Below are positions 34,048 to 42,191 of a stretch of DNA of 45,237 nucleotides, piece after piece. Position numbers and translations under genes: made by a program. The stretch's first letter is position 1; the number at the start of each line of letters is the position of its first letter. The DNA is from Hyphomicrobiaceae bacterium (GTDB lineage: Bacteria; Pseudomonadota; Alphaproteobacteria; Rhizobiales; Ancalomicrobiaceae): positions 1 through 45,237 of the forward strand of contig JAEULV010000115.1 in NCBI GenBank assembly GCA_016793065.1, given 5' to 3'. The notes under the pieces were generated by a model, which searched no databases, was not told where the DNA came from, and saw only the letters and a program-made list of their open reading frames with translations.

Positions 34048-34981
34048 CTGGTCCGAACATCACCACGAAAACGATGGCAGCATCCATCTGGCTTTCGACC
34101 AGAGTTTCGTGACTATTCCGGTTTCGGCGATCGTTGCCCTTAAGACATTGCCGGAAGGCGCGCGGGAAAGCCGGAGTTATGCGCAGGTTCTCAGCTCGAT
34201 CAAGGCGATCGGCCTTGTCGAAGCGCCTGTCGTCATGGCCGACACCGCAAGCGCCAGCACATGGTTTCTGCTCGACGGCCACCTCCGCCTAGAGGCGTTG
34301 AAGGAACTCGGCATCACGGAAGTCGAATGCCTCCTCGCGACCGACGACGACACCTACACTTACAACAAGCGGGTGAACCGCATTCCGCCAATCCAGGAGC
34401 ACCGGATGATCGTTCGCGCCATGGAGCGCGGTGTTTCAGCCACAGAGATCGCCGAAGCCTTGAATCTTGAGGTTCAGTCCGTTCTGAGGCGGTTTCGATT
34501 GTTAGAGGGGATCAGCCCCGAGGCTGGCGAAATGCTGAAAGACACGCCCTGCTCGATGAAGGTGTTCGACATTCTGCGCCAATTGTCTGCCGTCAGGCAG
34601 ATCGAGGCGGCCGACCTGATGATCGGCCAAAACAACTTCTCGATCATGTTCGCGCGGGCGATCCGCGCCGCCACGCCTGAGAACCAGCTTGTCACCGCGA
34701 AGAAAGGACGAGGTGCGGGTACACCCACTCCATCGGGTCAGCAGATTGCCCGCATGGAGCGGGAACTGGCTGCACTCCAGACGCAGGTCAAATCTGTCGA
34801 CGAAACCTATGGCATCGACAATCTGCACCTGACGGTGGCGCGCGGGTACATTGCCAAGCTCTTAGCCAACAGCCGGATCGTCCGTTGGCTGACGAACCGC
34901 CAGCAGGACTATCTCGGCGAGTTTCAGAAGATCGCGGAAATCGACTCGCTTGGCCCTATCGCAGACGAGCCAAGCGCCTGA
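34040..34981 (+). CDS. RepB-like partition-type protein 2
   Basis: A 313-residue protein overlapping the preceding gene by 8 bp. The ParB-like N-terminal domain shows FVTIPVSAIVALKTLPEG and LLDGHLRLEALKELGITEVE; the helix-turn-helix is VSATEIAEALNLEVQSVLRR near residues 133-153. The C-terminal half (LKDTPCSMKVFDILRQLSAV, MIGQNNFSIMFARAIRAATP) matches the C-terminal domain of alphaproteobacterial RepB plasmid partition proteins. Two ParB-like proteins in tandem behind a recombinase form a recurring arrangement in alphaproteobacterial mobile elements, as far as I recall; its mechanism is not established. Confidence 0.85.
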   Translation: MTDWSEHHHENDGSIHLAFDQSFVTIPVSAIVALKTLPEGARESRSYAQVLSSIKAIGLVEAPVVMADTASASTWFLLDGHLRLEALKELGITEVECLLATDDDTYTYNKRVNRIPPIQEHRMIVRAMERGVSATEIAEALNLEVQSVLRRFRLLEGISPEAGEMLKDTPCSMKVFDILRQLSAVRQIEAADLMIGQNNFSIMFARAIRAATPENQLVTAKKGRGAGTPTPSGQQIARMERELAALQTQVKSVDETYGIDNLHLTVARGYIAKLLANSRIVRWLTNRQQDYLGEFQKIAEIDSLGPIADEPSA

Positions 34982-35199
34982 TCAGCGAACAGAGATCTGG
35001 GGAGATATGAGCGGTGACCATGGGAGGCGCCGCACGGTGGGGCATATCGAGCGCGGCAATAAGGGCAGTGACGATTCGAACTTTTCACCGCCAAAAAGCC
35101 GCCGCTTCTACGCCCTTTTTACACAGACTATCTCCCGCTCCTCACGCGGGCGCGGTCTCGGCGGCTATAGCGTACTGTGGAGGGAAATCGGCGGTATCT

Positions 35200-35223
35200 G
35201 GCGCGCCCGGCAGGATTCGAACT
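35200..35223 (-). other. tRNA-Arg 3'-end remnant
   Basis: On the minus strand this reads GTTCGAATCCTGCC, then GGGCGCGCCA: T-loop, T-stem, a seven-base acceptor strand CGGGCGC, discriminator G and CCA. That is the end of a tRNA whose 5' end would be GCGCCCG, as in bacterial tRNA-Arg. The rest of the tRNA is absent, so it is probably an attachment-site relic. Confidence 0.6.
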
Positions 35224-35503
35224 TTCTCCTGACTATTAAGATAACCCTATGATGTGCGTCTGCTTTTGGGAGTTCCCAGTTTGGATTTGCATGACCAAGA
35301 TGGGGCGCAAAGCCGCCGCACTAAGCGGCTGAAGCCGCCTTTCACTCGCATGACCCGCAAGTGATCTACGAAGTGTTGGCACAAGAGACACGCCAGGGCC
35401 ACTACCGCTCCGAAACGGTCCGAACCCGATTTGAACCTATCGATTCCAGAGGATAGCGTGTCGTAAGGAATCGTAGATTAGAGTTGTCTAGCGTGCTGTA
35501 GCG

Positions 35504-35516
35504 TGGTTGCGGGGGC
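35504..35516 (-). repeat. 13-bp direct repeat of the initiator-tRNA end
   Basis: TGGTTGCGGGGGC is identical to 24354-24366, in the same orientation. The two copies bracket 11.1 kb holding the defence genes, the IS and the recombinase-ParB-RepB module. It is probably an internal attachment site. Confidence 0.55.
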
Positions 35517-35747
35517 CTGAAATCATCTCAAATTGCTACTTGGGTCAGCCGCTTAGCTATCTGATTGGTAAAATTTTTTTAGGTGACAAAAATCCTGGCC
35601 GGTGCCGCGCAGGCTCAACCCATATCCATCGACTGCGACTGCGGTGGCTCAACGGAACCGTTTCTCATTAGCGCAGGTCATTTCTCTCTGATCACTCACG
35701 TGATGTAGCGGCCAAGCCAGCAGACCCAAAGGTCTCAATATTCGCGC

Positions 35748-35784
35748 TTGTCCAAATTAATACGATATGGTATGGTATGGTATG
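35748..35784 (+). promoter_or_regulatory. Putative promoter overlapping a TATGG tandem repeat
   Basis: TTGTCC at 35748 and TATGGT at 35771 are 17 bases apart, a fair -35/-10 pair. The -10 lies inside three full copies of TATGG plus TATG (35766-35784). GGAG at 35797 is the ribosome-binding site of the following gene. This is the only plausible promoter I see for the cargo operon. Confidence 0.35.
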
Positions 35785-35809
35785 TTGATTTGTTCTGGAG
35801 ACTTTGACC

Positions 35810-36181
35810 ATGAATGCATGGTTCCTTTCTGCTGCGGGTGTAGCGGCGCTTATTTGTGTAATCCACATTGTCGCCGGAGGTCGTGAAGCAGTACGGCCAC
35901 TTCTGGCTTCGACGGAGATTAATCGAAGCGCAAAGTACACCCACTATTACTGCTGGCATCTCGTCACCATTACCATAGCGGCGCTGGCAGCCGCTTTCGC
36001 TTATGCCTCGCGTTCTGGCGCAAGTTCGGATCTGGCGGTTCTGGCGACCGGCATGTCATTCCTGTTCGCGCTTCTCAACATCGTTCAGGTCGCGATCTTT
36101 CGCCTGCCGATGAAGGAATTCGGCCAATGGATCCTGTTTCTGGGTCTGGGGCTTCTCGGCATTGCGGGCCTCCTGACATGA
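35810..36181 (+). CDS. Small integral membrane protein
   Basis: A 123-residue protein with about four hydrophobic helices (FLSAAGVAALICVIHIVAGG; LVTITIAALAAAFAYA; VLATGMSFLFALLNIVQVAI; WILFLGLGLLGIAGLL). GGAG lies nine bases before the ATG at 35810; a TTG at 35804 is too close to it. Charged and polar residues between helices 1 and 2 (STEINRSAKYTHYYCWH) include several His and Tyr. I do not recognise a family with certainty. It is the first gene of the cargo operon, and its stop overlaps the TetR gene start by 4 bp. Confidence 0.7.
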   Translation: MNAWFLSAAGVAALICVIHIVAGGREAVRPLLASTEINRSAKYTHYYCWHLVTITIAALAAAFAYASRSGASSDLAVLATGMSFLFALLNIVQVAIFRLPMKEFGQWILFLGLGLLGIAGLLT

Positions 36182-36777
36182 GCAAGGCAGGCAGACTACG
36201 AATGTCTGTGTTGGACTGGCTCGATTTCGGCCTTGAAACCTTGGCAGAGGGCGGCCCTGATTCCCTGACAATCGACGGGCTTTGTCTGCGCGCCGGAAAA
36301 ACGAAGGGCTCCTTCTACGCGCATTTCCAAAGTCACGACGAGTTCATCACCGCATTAGCCGTGCATTGGCGCAAACGTTACACCGAAAACGTGATCGAAC
36401 GCGTTGAAGCCGAAGCCGAGCCTCAGCAACGAATGGAGCACCTTAATCGCATCGTCATCCATCTCGATCCCAGGATCGGCCATGGCATGCGACGACTTGC
36501 CGAGAAGAACCAGGAAGTCGAGCAGATGGTTGCCGAGATCGACCAAATCCGAATTTCCTATCTTGCCGACCTGCATCTTGCCAGCGGCAACTTCACCCCC
36601 GAAGACGCCAGAGATCTGGCCATCATCGAAAACGCCGCCTTCATTGGCCTCACCGCGACCGGATACGGCAAAAACGCAGCGGAAATGGAGCGTCTCTACA
36701 GCACTTTCATGCGGTTGCTGGCGCCGAGATCAACGCAAGAAACAACTCCACCTGATCTAGGCAGGGAATTACAATGA
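36178..36777 (+). CDS. TetR/AcrR-family transcriptional regulator
   Basis: A 199-residue regulator; the ATG at 36178 overlaps the preceding stop (ATGA). The N-terminal helix-turn-helix reads DSLTIDGLCLRAGKTKGSFY followed by AHFQSHDEF, the usual TetR pattern with its aromatic YxHF element. The C-terminal ligand-binding half is helical and variable. TetR proteins mostly repress their own operon and release DNA when a small molecule binds. It sits inside the operon (second gene, overlapping both neighbours), so autoregulation of the whole cluster is likely. The ligand is unknown. Confidence 0.88.
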   Translation: MSKAGRLRMSVLDWLDFGLETLAEGGPDSLTIDGLCLRAGKTKGSFYAHFQSHDEFITALAVHWRKRYTENVIERVEAEAEPQQRMEHLNRIVIHLDPRIGHGMRRLAEKNQEVEQMVAEIDQIRISYLADLHLASGNFTPEDARDLAIIENAAFIGLTATGYGKNAAEMERLYSTFMRLLAPRSTQETTPPDLGRELQ

Positions 36778-37628
36778 CCGGCAAGAGCATCCTCTTTGGA
36801 GATCATCCGCTGGATGGCGAAGTAACCATTTCAGGCGAGGCACTTTCAACCCCCTACCACGTCATCGATGGAGCAATGCTTCTGGTAGGCGGGACCGTTG
36901 AAGCGAAGGTCGCATCCGAGCTCCTGGCCCCGGCCGACCTTGTGCCGGTTGTCGATTCGCAAGGGCGCGCGCTCGCGGCGATCTGGATCTGCGATTTCTC
37001 CAAAGCCAATCTTGGACCGCATCACGAGCTCCAGATCTCGCTCTTTGCCGCACCACGTCCAATCGAGCCAGTTCCCGCCAGCCCCTACGCCGTTCTTCGC
37101 ACGCTCGTCACCGCCTCGCCCGCACGTATGGTGTGCCATGGATTGTGGAACAGCACAGAGCGTGTCGTGCGCTATAACCGCGAGCATCTGTGCTTGGACG
37201 CGAAGATATCTCACAGCGATATCACGATAGGCAAGAAGCGGATCAACTTCCAGTTTCCGTCAGAGGATGGTCACCTGATCGCAGATGGCGAGTTGAGCAT
37301 TGGCCAGCGCCAGTCAATGCGCACCTTCTGGCAGATTATGCGGCATATCGGTTTCAGCAACATGTTCGCCTCCATGCGCAAGCCCTATCTGACGGTTCCC
37401 GTCATCGGAACCGGCGGCCCCTCGTCGGGTCCGGTTGTCATCTGCCAAACCCATTCCTTCAGCGAGAAGCAGTCCATACGGCGCTTCGGCGCGGAGGATC
37501 GTCTTACCATCCGCCATCCGGTCTACCAGCGCCTCGGCTTCCAACCGGAATTCGTTCAACATCTTCAAGGTATCGGCTTTGTCTTTGGCCGACCGGCGCC
37601 CTGGAGCGATCGAAATGATCCCAAATGA
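36774..37628 (+). CDS. Hypothetical protein, possibly acetoacetate decarboxylase-like fold
   Basis: A 284-residue cytoplasmic protein. The segment YHVIDGAMLLVGGTVEAKVA, then APADLVPVVDSQGRALAAIW and DFSKANLGPHHELQIS, resembles the beta-cone core of the acetoacetate decarboxylase superfamily, where a strand pair and a Pro-Tyr/His-Glu segment line the pocket. The catalytic lysine of true decarboxylases cannot be assigned with confidence (KKRINFQFP is one candidate). The assignment is tentative. It overlaps the TetR gene by 4 bp and the next gene by 14 bp. Confidence 0.65.
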   Translation: MTGKSILFGDHPLDGEVTISGEALSTPYHVIDGAMLLVGGTVEAKVASELLAPADLVPVVDSQGRALAAIWICDFSKANLGPHHELQISLFAAPRPIEPVPASPYAVLRTLVTASPARMVCHGLWNSTERVVRYNREHLCLDAKISHSDITIGKKRINFQFPSEDGHLIADGELSIGQRQSMRTFWQIMRHIGFSNMFASMRKPYLTVPVIGTGGPSSGPVVICQTHSFSEKQSIRRFGAEDRLTIRHPVYQRLGFQPEFVQHLQGIGFVFGRPAPWSDRNDPK

Positions 37629-38184
37629 GCATCAAAGGCCTGGCTCCTCGACTACATCCGGACCTGCCCGATTGAGGAGGATGTCATCGGTCGCCGCTCG
37701 CGAACTACCGACCACTGCATTGTTGGCCGCCTATCAAAGAGAGGGCGTCTACACGGACTGCTTCGCCGTAACAGTTGCCGGACATGTTGATTTTACGAAT
37801 TATGTCGAAGCCTTTTACACGACGCCGCTTTTCAAGATCGAGCGCTGGCTTCTCGGTCTGTTTGGCTATGCCACAAGCGACCAGGATGCACGCCGACTGG
37901 CGCTCGGAGAGGTGTCACGCTTTTCCGTCTGGCAGGTGGAGGCGCGCCAGCCAGATCAGATCATGTTGAACGACAAGTCGGGCAACACGAGATCCTGGTT
38001 TATGATCGAAACCAAGCGCGGGGACACCACGCTCTATTTCGGCTCCGCCGTCGTGCCGGCGGAGGGACGCAGCGGGATCGGCATTGGCTACCGGGCCCTG
38101 ACTGGGTTTCATTGTTTGTACTCTCGGGCATTGCTGGACGCTGCGGCAAATCGACTGCCTTCTGCACGCGCAGGAGATGACTGA
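37615..38184 (+). CDS. Hypothetical protein of the cargo operon
   Basis: I take the ATG at 37615, which has GGAG at 37603-37606 with eight-base spacing, giving 189 residues. An ATG at 37681 is directly attached to a GAGGAGG run, too close to be a usual start, but it would give a protein beginning MSSVAARELPTT and is the alternative. The core reads YTDCFAVTVAGHVDFTNYVE, FKIERWLLGLFGYAT, RFSVWQVEARQPDQIML and TRSWFMIETKRGDTTLYFGS, a single alpha/beta domain. I do not recognise the family. No signal or membrane segment is clear. The next gene starts immediately after its stop. Confidence 0.65.
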   Translation: MIPNEHQRPGSSTTSGPARLRRMSSVAARELPTTALLAAYQREGVYTDCFAVTVAGHVDFTNYVEAFYTTPLFKIERWLLGLFGYATSDQDARRLALGEVSRFSVWQVEARQPDQIMLNDKSGNTRSWFMIETKRGDTTLYFGSAVVPAEGRSGIGIGYRALTGFHCLYSRALLDAAANRLPSARAGDD

Positions 38185-38757
38185 ATGGATCGACCGAGCC
38201 TTAACGAAGCACCTTCGGCATCACGATGGACGAGTGTCGATTTCCCTTCGCACTCTGAGATCCATGCAGATTTCGTCAGCCGTGCCAGTCTCGTAGAGTC
38301 TTACAGGTTCGAGCTGCCGGTGGCCGACATGACTGTCACCGATATCTTTCTCGGCATCTTCGGTGGGAAGCCAGGGTGGATGAAAGCCGCCATCATTCTG
38401 AGAAACATCGCGGTGAAGCCATTCGGTATTGAAACACCGCTTGTCGCCGACGTTCTTTCGAACGCACGCCGAACAACGTACAGGGTCGGCGAGACCATCT
38501 GGGCTTGGCCCATCTTCACGTTAACAGGTGACGAGCTCGTCGCAGGGCGCGACAACAAGCACTTGGATTTTCGGGTTTCCGTGCTGAAGAGCGTTGAGAA
38601 CGGCGGGCAATTCGCAACCGTCTCTACTGTCTGCGTCACCCACAATCGCGCGGGCGAAATCTACCTCAAAACCATTCTCCCGATCCATAAACATGGCATT
38701 CGCTTTCTCATTTCCCGCGCACTCTCGGGCTATGTTCACCCGACAATCCCTAGATGA
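38185..38757 (+). CDS. DUF2867-like protein
   Basis: A 190-residue protein whose ATG follows the previous stop directly. The C-terminal half matches the DUF2867 pattern: NKHLDFRVSVLKSVENGGQF, then STVCVTHNRAGEIYLKTILP and HKHGIRFLISRAL. The N-terminal part (YRFELPVADMTVTDIFLGIF) fits the same family. In longer proteins DUF2867 occurs fused to NAD-dependent epimerase-like domains; alone it has no known activity. It may work with the preceding protein, which has a similar size and layout. Confidence 0.7.
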   Translation: MDRPSLNEAPSASRWTSVDFPSHSEIHADFVSRASLVESYRFELPVADMTVTDIFLGIFGGKPGWMKAAIILRNIAVKPFGIETPLVADVLSNARRTTYRVGETIWAWPIFTLTGDELVAGRDNKHLDFRVSVLKSVENGGQFATVSTVCVTHNRAGEIYLKTILPIHKHGIRFLISRALSGYVHPTIPR

Positions 38758-38818
38758 GAACGATCATGCCATCTACCTGCTCTAAAACGGTAAAATTACT
38801 ACGTTGGGAGATCCGGCG

Positions 38819-39322
38819 ATGATCGCATTTGTGGGAATAGGCGTCCTAATTGTCGCCGCGTCCTTCCTGGTAAGTCACCTGCTGCATCGACGGTTTCCGC
38901 ATCTGATGACAGCCGCTCTGCTGATCATCGCGGTCGGGCTCGCTCACTCGATCATGGGCGAACTTGCTCTCATAAGCCCATTAAAGCTTGTCAAAGACCT
39001 GCCGACGCCACGCGGCTCAGTTGAGCAAACATGGCTGGTAATCCGTGTCACTTGGCATGCCCCTACTCTTTTTTGGTTTGGCCTCGCCAGTGTTTTGATC
39101 TGGATGGAGATGCATCCAGTATCCGCCAGTCACCCGTTCCTGTGGATGGTGGTCGCTGTGTTCTCCATAGCGTCCTTTGTATCCGTCTTAACCTCTCCTT
39201 TGGGTCATGTGGCATGGCTCTATTTTCTTGTGATCGCATTACTCTGCCTAGTGCGCATCACATTGCTCAGTCGGCAGCAAGCAAAGGTGGGAACAGGCGT
39301 TGTTTCTCACCCTGAAATATGA
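38819..39322 (+). CDS. Integral membrane protein of unknown function
   Basis: A 167-residue protein with five likely membrane helices (MIAFVGIGVLIVAASFLVSH; LMTAALLIIAVGLAHSIMG; APTLFWFGLASVLIWMEM; LWMVVAVFSIASFVSVL; LYFLVIALLCLVRITLL). GGGAG at 38806-38810 precedes the ATG at 38819 by eight bases. A TTG at 38804 is the only other in-frame start and is less likely. His residues sit in several helices (HLLHRRFPH, GLAHSIMG, VTWHAPT). The family is unknown. The lower GC content compared with the chromosome to the left points to transfer. Confidence 0.7.
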   Translation: MIAFVGIGVLIVAASFLVSHLLHRRFPHLMTAALLIIAVGLAHSIMGELALISPLKLVKDLPTPRGSVEQTWLVIRVTWHAPTLFWFGLASVLIWMEMHPVSASHPFLWMVVAVFSIASFVSVLTSPLGHVAWLYFLVIALLCLVRITLLSRQQAKVGTGVVSHPEI

Positions 39323-39331
39323 GGCGTTGTG

Positions 39332-39808
39332 ATGACCATGACTTATGAAGAATTCGGTGTGCAAGCCGCCTCAATTCGTGATGCGCTTCTGTCAATCAGC
39401 AAAACTGTCGACAGTTCCGGCTTGGAAAAAGCGTTGACTGAATTGATAAAGTTACGCGCCTCACAATTGAACGGTTGTGATTTTTGTATTGAATTGCATC
39501 TGTCAATATCACGCATGATCGGAATTTCAGAGAGAAAGATCGAATTTCTCTCCGAGTGGAGGAAAACAGATCTCTTTAATCCGCGGGAGCGCGCTGCACT
39601 TGCACTGACGGAGAAGCTAACGTCGTTGAACGACGCAATCACCAACGTCGAGGCCTCACCTGAAACGGTCTTCACTTCCGCAGAGATTGTCTATCTCATT
39701 GCGACAATTGGAACGATAAACAGCTGGAATCGAATTGCAGTCGGACTGCAATTTCCATCTAGCCGCTCGGCAAATGGAAATCACATTAATATGCCAAATC
39801 CAGAGTGA
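39332..39808 (+). CDS. AhpD-like carboxymuconolactone decarboxylase family protein
   Basis: A 158-residue helical protein. The AhpD core motif is present: Cys49-x-x-Cys52 with His56 (NGCDFCIELH), preceded by KLRASQLNGC. Proteins with this CxxC...H motif are peroxidase/disulfide-reductase-like and often pair with oxidative or electrophilic stress functions. The rest (LFNPRERAALALTEKLTSL) is typical of the family. GAGG at 39321-39324 lies seven bases before the ATG at 39332. It overlaps the following LysR gene by 4 bp if that gene starts at the GTG. Confidence 0.85.
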   Translation: MTMTYEEFGVQAASIRDALLSISKTVDSSGLEKALTELIKLRASQLNGCDFCIELHLSISRMIGISERKIEFLSEWRKTDLFNPRERAALALTEKLTSLNDAITNVEASPETVFTSAEIVYLIATIGTINSWNRIAVGLQFPSSRSANGNHINMPNPE

Positions 39809-40749
39809 GAAACTCCAAGATGGCGAGGCGTCTGAATTTCCCAGAGCTGCGCCATCTGAGATATTTCTTGGAATCTGCAAAGAATGGAAGTTTTCGTAAG
39901 GCCAGCAATTCTATTGGCATTCAGGAGTCTACAATCAGTCGCTGCATACGCGACCTTGAAGATCAACTTGGTGTATCACTGTTTCAACGCACCAACGGAG
40001 GAGTTCGGCTCACTGTTGCTGGAGAGAGGTTTAGGGGGAAAGCGCAAGCCATTCTTAAACAGGTTGACGACGGCCTAAGCGATGTTTCCCTAACTGGATG
40101 TGGTGTAGAGGGCCTTTTACGTATCGGGTTGGTGGCTCCGATTGCCAGCAGCTTTCTGAAGGATCTTCTTGGAGAATTCAGTACAAACCATGAAGGCGTA
40201 CAGATCGAACTTGTCGAAGGCGATCCGACAACACATATCAAAGCCATCCGAGACTTTGATCTTGACATAGCCTTCATCACTGACACATTTCCTTGTTGCG
40301 AGTGCGACTCCATGCCGCTTTGGTCAGAGCGGATCTATACGATTTTGCCTCAAGATCACCCTTTATCTAATCGAGCGGAACTGTCTTGGCCGGATCTGAC
40401 AAGAGAGATCTTCTTCATAGCCGAAACTGGCCTGCGCCAAGAATTACACGGTCTCCTGACGAAGCGCTTGGCCGAAGTCGGATACAGGCCAACCGTTCTG
40501 GCTCAAAATGTTGGCTGCGATAACCTATTGACCTTAGTGGCGATTGGCCGCGGTATACTCTTGGCTACCGAGTCCATGGCCGAGAGATGTAGCCTTGGGA
40601 TTGTGCAGAGGCTGATTTCGGATGAAGTGATCCCGTTTGCGGCGGTTTGGTCACCCCGTAACGATAATCCTGCTTTCCGGCGCTTCTTGAGCATTGCGAA
40701 GGCGCGCCGGAGCCGCAAGACCGAGTTAAATGCCTCGCAGGATCAGTGA
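39805..40749 (+). CDS. LysR-family transcriptional regulator
   Basis: A 314-residue regulator. The N-terminal helix-turn-helix is LRHLRYFLESAKNGSFRKAS then STISRCIRDLEDQLGVSLFQ; the effector-binding domain shows two lobes (LLRIGLVAPIASSFL, DIAFITDTFP, VGCDNLLTLVAIGRGILLAT). The GTG at 39805 overlaps the previous stop (GTGA); an ATG at 39820 is the alternative, and neither has a clear ribosome-binding site. The stop lies 7 bp inside the end of the convergent DUF2274 gene. LysR genes are often found next to the trb end of such islands. It probably controls the cargo operon. Confidence 0.88.
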   Translation: MRNSKMARRLNFPELRHLRYFLESAKNGSFRKASNSIGIQESTISRCIRDLEDQLGVSLFQRTNGGVRLTVAGERFRGKAQAILKQVDDGLSDVSLTGCGVEGLLRIGLVAPIASSFLKDLLGEFSTNHEGVQIELVEGDPTTHIKAIRDFDLDIAFITDTFPCCECDSMPLWSERIYTILPQDHPLSNRAELSWPDLTREIFFIAETGLRQELHGLLTKRLAEVGYRPTVLAQNVGCDNLLTLVAIGRGILLATESMAERCSLGIVQRLISDEVIPFAAVWSPRNDNPAFRRFLSIAKARRSRKTELNASQDQ

Positions 40750-40970
40750 GCTGGATTTGATCGCCGCGCTTTCGCGAACCCACGATCAGTCGCCATGAAG
40801 CGTTCCAGCATCGGCACGATCAGGCGGATCGGGTCGGCTGCAGACCGCCCGGTCTCGCTGGCGAGGATGCTGGCATAGGCGGCGAGATCTCGATGCAAGT
40901 TAGCGGGCAGTTCAAGCGTTACTTTCACCGGCTTTTCGTCGGCGATCGGTCCCAATTTCAGCTTGGCCAT
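40743..40970 (-). CDS. DUF2274-type small protein at the end of the trb operon
   Basis: A 75-residue protein: MAKLKLGPIADEKPVKVTLE, then LHRDLAAYASILASETG. The first half resembles ribbon-helix-helix proteins (strand VKVTLELP then helix). DUF2274 proteins regularly follow trbI in conjugative clusters. It starts one base after the trbI stop, so it is co-transcribed and could be a small DNA-binding regulator of transfer; this is inference. Confidence 0.8.
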   Translation of the reverse strand: MAKLKLGPIADEKPVKVTLELPANLHRDLAAYASILASETGRSAADPIRLIVPMLERFMATDRGFAKARRSNPAH

Positions 40971-40971
40971 C

Positions 40972-42191
40972 TCAGCCTCCGTACGGTTCGAGCACGAGAT
41001 CGCGCGTGACGATGACGCGGACGGGGAAGCCCGGTCGGACCGTCAGTGTCGGCGCTATGTTGATCTGGCGGTTGACGATCTGTTGCCCTGCCTGGCTGAT
41101 GCTCTCGCCCGCGCCCTGGCGCAGAGCTCGAACGATATCGCTCTCATCACCCGATGATCCCGTCTGCGCGCCGATGCTTAGCAGCGTCGATAGAGCAGCC
41201 GCCTTGAACAGCTCGCCCCAGTGATAATCGACGCCATCCTCGAGGCCGGCATACCCTTCTGCGTCCGCGCCGGGCTGGCGCTCAAGCACGATCGAGCGGC
41301 CGTTCGGGAAGATCAGCCGGTTCCAGACAAGCAGGACGCGGCGCTGCCCGAAGCCGACGCCGTTGTCGTACTGGCCGATGATGCGCGTGCCCTGCGGAAC
41401 GAGCAGAATCTTGCCGGTCGGGCTGTCGTAAATGTTCTCCGTCACCTGGGCGGTGATCTGGCCGGGAAGATCAGAGCGAATGCCGGTGATGAGGGCCGCC
41501 GCAATGAAGGCGCCGGCCTGCAGCACATTCGCCGACGCCGGCGCGGCCACACGGTCGGGCGAGACCGTGCGCTTGTCCGGCGCCTGGTTGAGAAATGCGT
41601 GCTGGCGGTCCTGTGCGGTCGGCGTCGCCGGTTGCGGCGCCAGGCCAAGGTTTGTGAGATCGGGCGTGGGTGCGATGGTCGGCGTTGCGGTCGCCGCGGG
41701 CTGCGTCGAGACGCTGCGCGTCTCGGTCGAAGCGAACAGTCGGGCCGTCCGGGCCGATTCCAGCTCCTGAAGCCGCCGTTGCTCCTCGGCGCTGATGCCG
41801 GGATTGGGCGTCGCGATCGATGGCGGCGGCACGGCATTCTGTGCGTTGAGGATCGGCCGACCCAGATCGCCGGGTAACGGCGGGCCGAGCACCGGCCCGG
41901 TATAGTCACGCGGCAGGCTGTTGAGGCCGTCCGGGGTCGCACGATTGTCGGTCGCATAAAGCTCCTCGTTGCCCTTGCGCCCGCCCTGAATTTGCAGGGC
42001 GTAGATCAGCGCACCGCCGATCCCGACGCTGGCGACCAGGCCGAGACCGGCCAGAACCTTGCGCGATAGCCGCGTCACGCGCGGCGGTTCCGGGCGCAGA
42101 CGCATCGGCGCGGCCGGCCCGCCGGTAAGCGGCAGGGCGCCGTCTTCGCTGGACGGCTCCGGACCTTTCTCCTTTCCGGGTTCGATCTCGC

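Larger units (their letters stand above)
34982..35809. other. Non-coding stretch with tRNA-end remnants
   Basis: About 830 bp without a supported gene. It contains a tRNA-Arg 3'-end copy (35200-35223), a second copy of the initiator-tRNA end (35504-35516), and two alternative small hairpins built from AGCCGC and GCGGCT (35311-35338). A GATTCGAACTTT string occurs at 35072-35083 and 35215-35226. Towards the right it becomes AT-rich and leads into the promoter region of the cargo operon. It looks like accumulated junction sequence. Confidence 0.55.

Noticed and set aside
34982..35252. Plus-strand frame of 100 codons ending in WRARQDSNF
   Set aside because: The tail is the translation of the tRNA-Arg remnant read in reverse, a known source of false proteins, and nothing else in the frame looks coding.
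24354..35516. A complete tRNA gene at any of the tRNA-end remnants
   Set aside because: No anticodon arm, D-arm or 5' acceptor strand can be found next to the remnants at 24354, 35200 or 35504.
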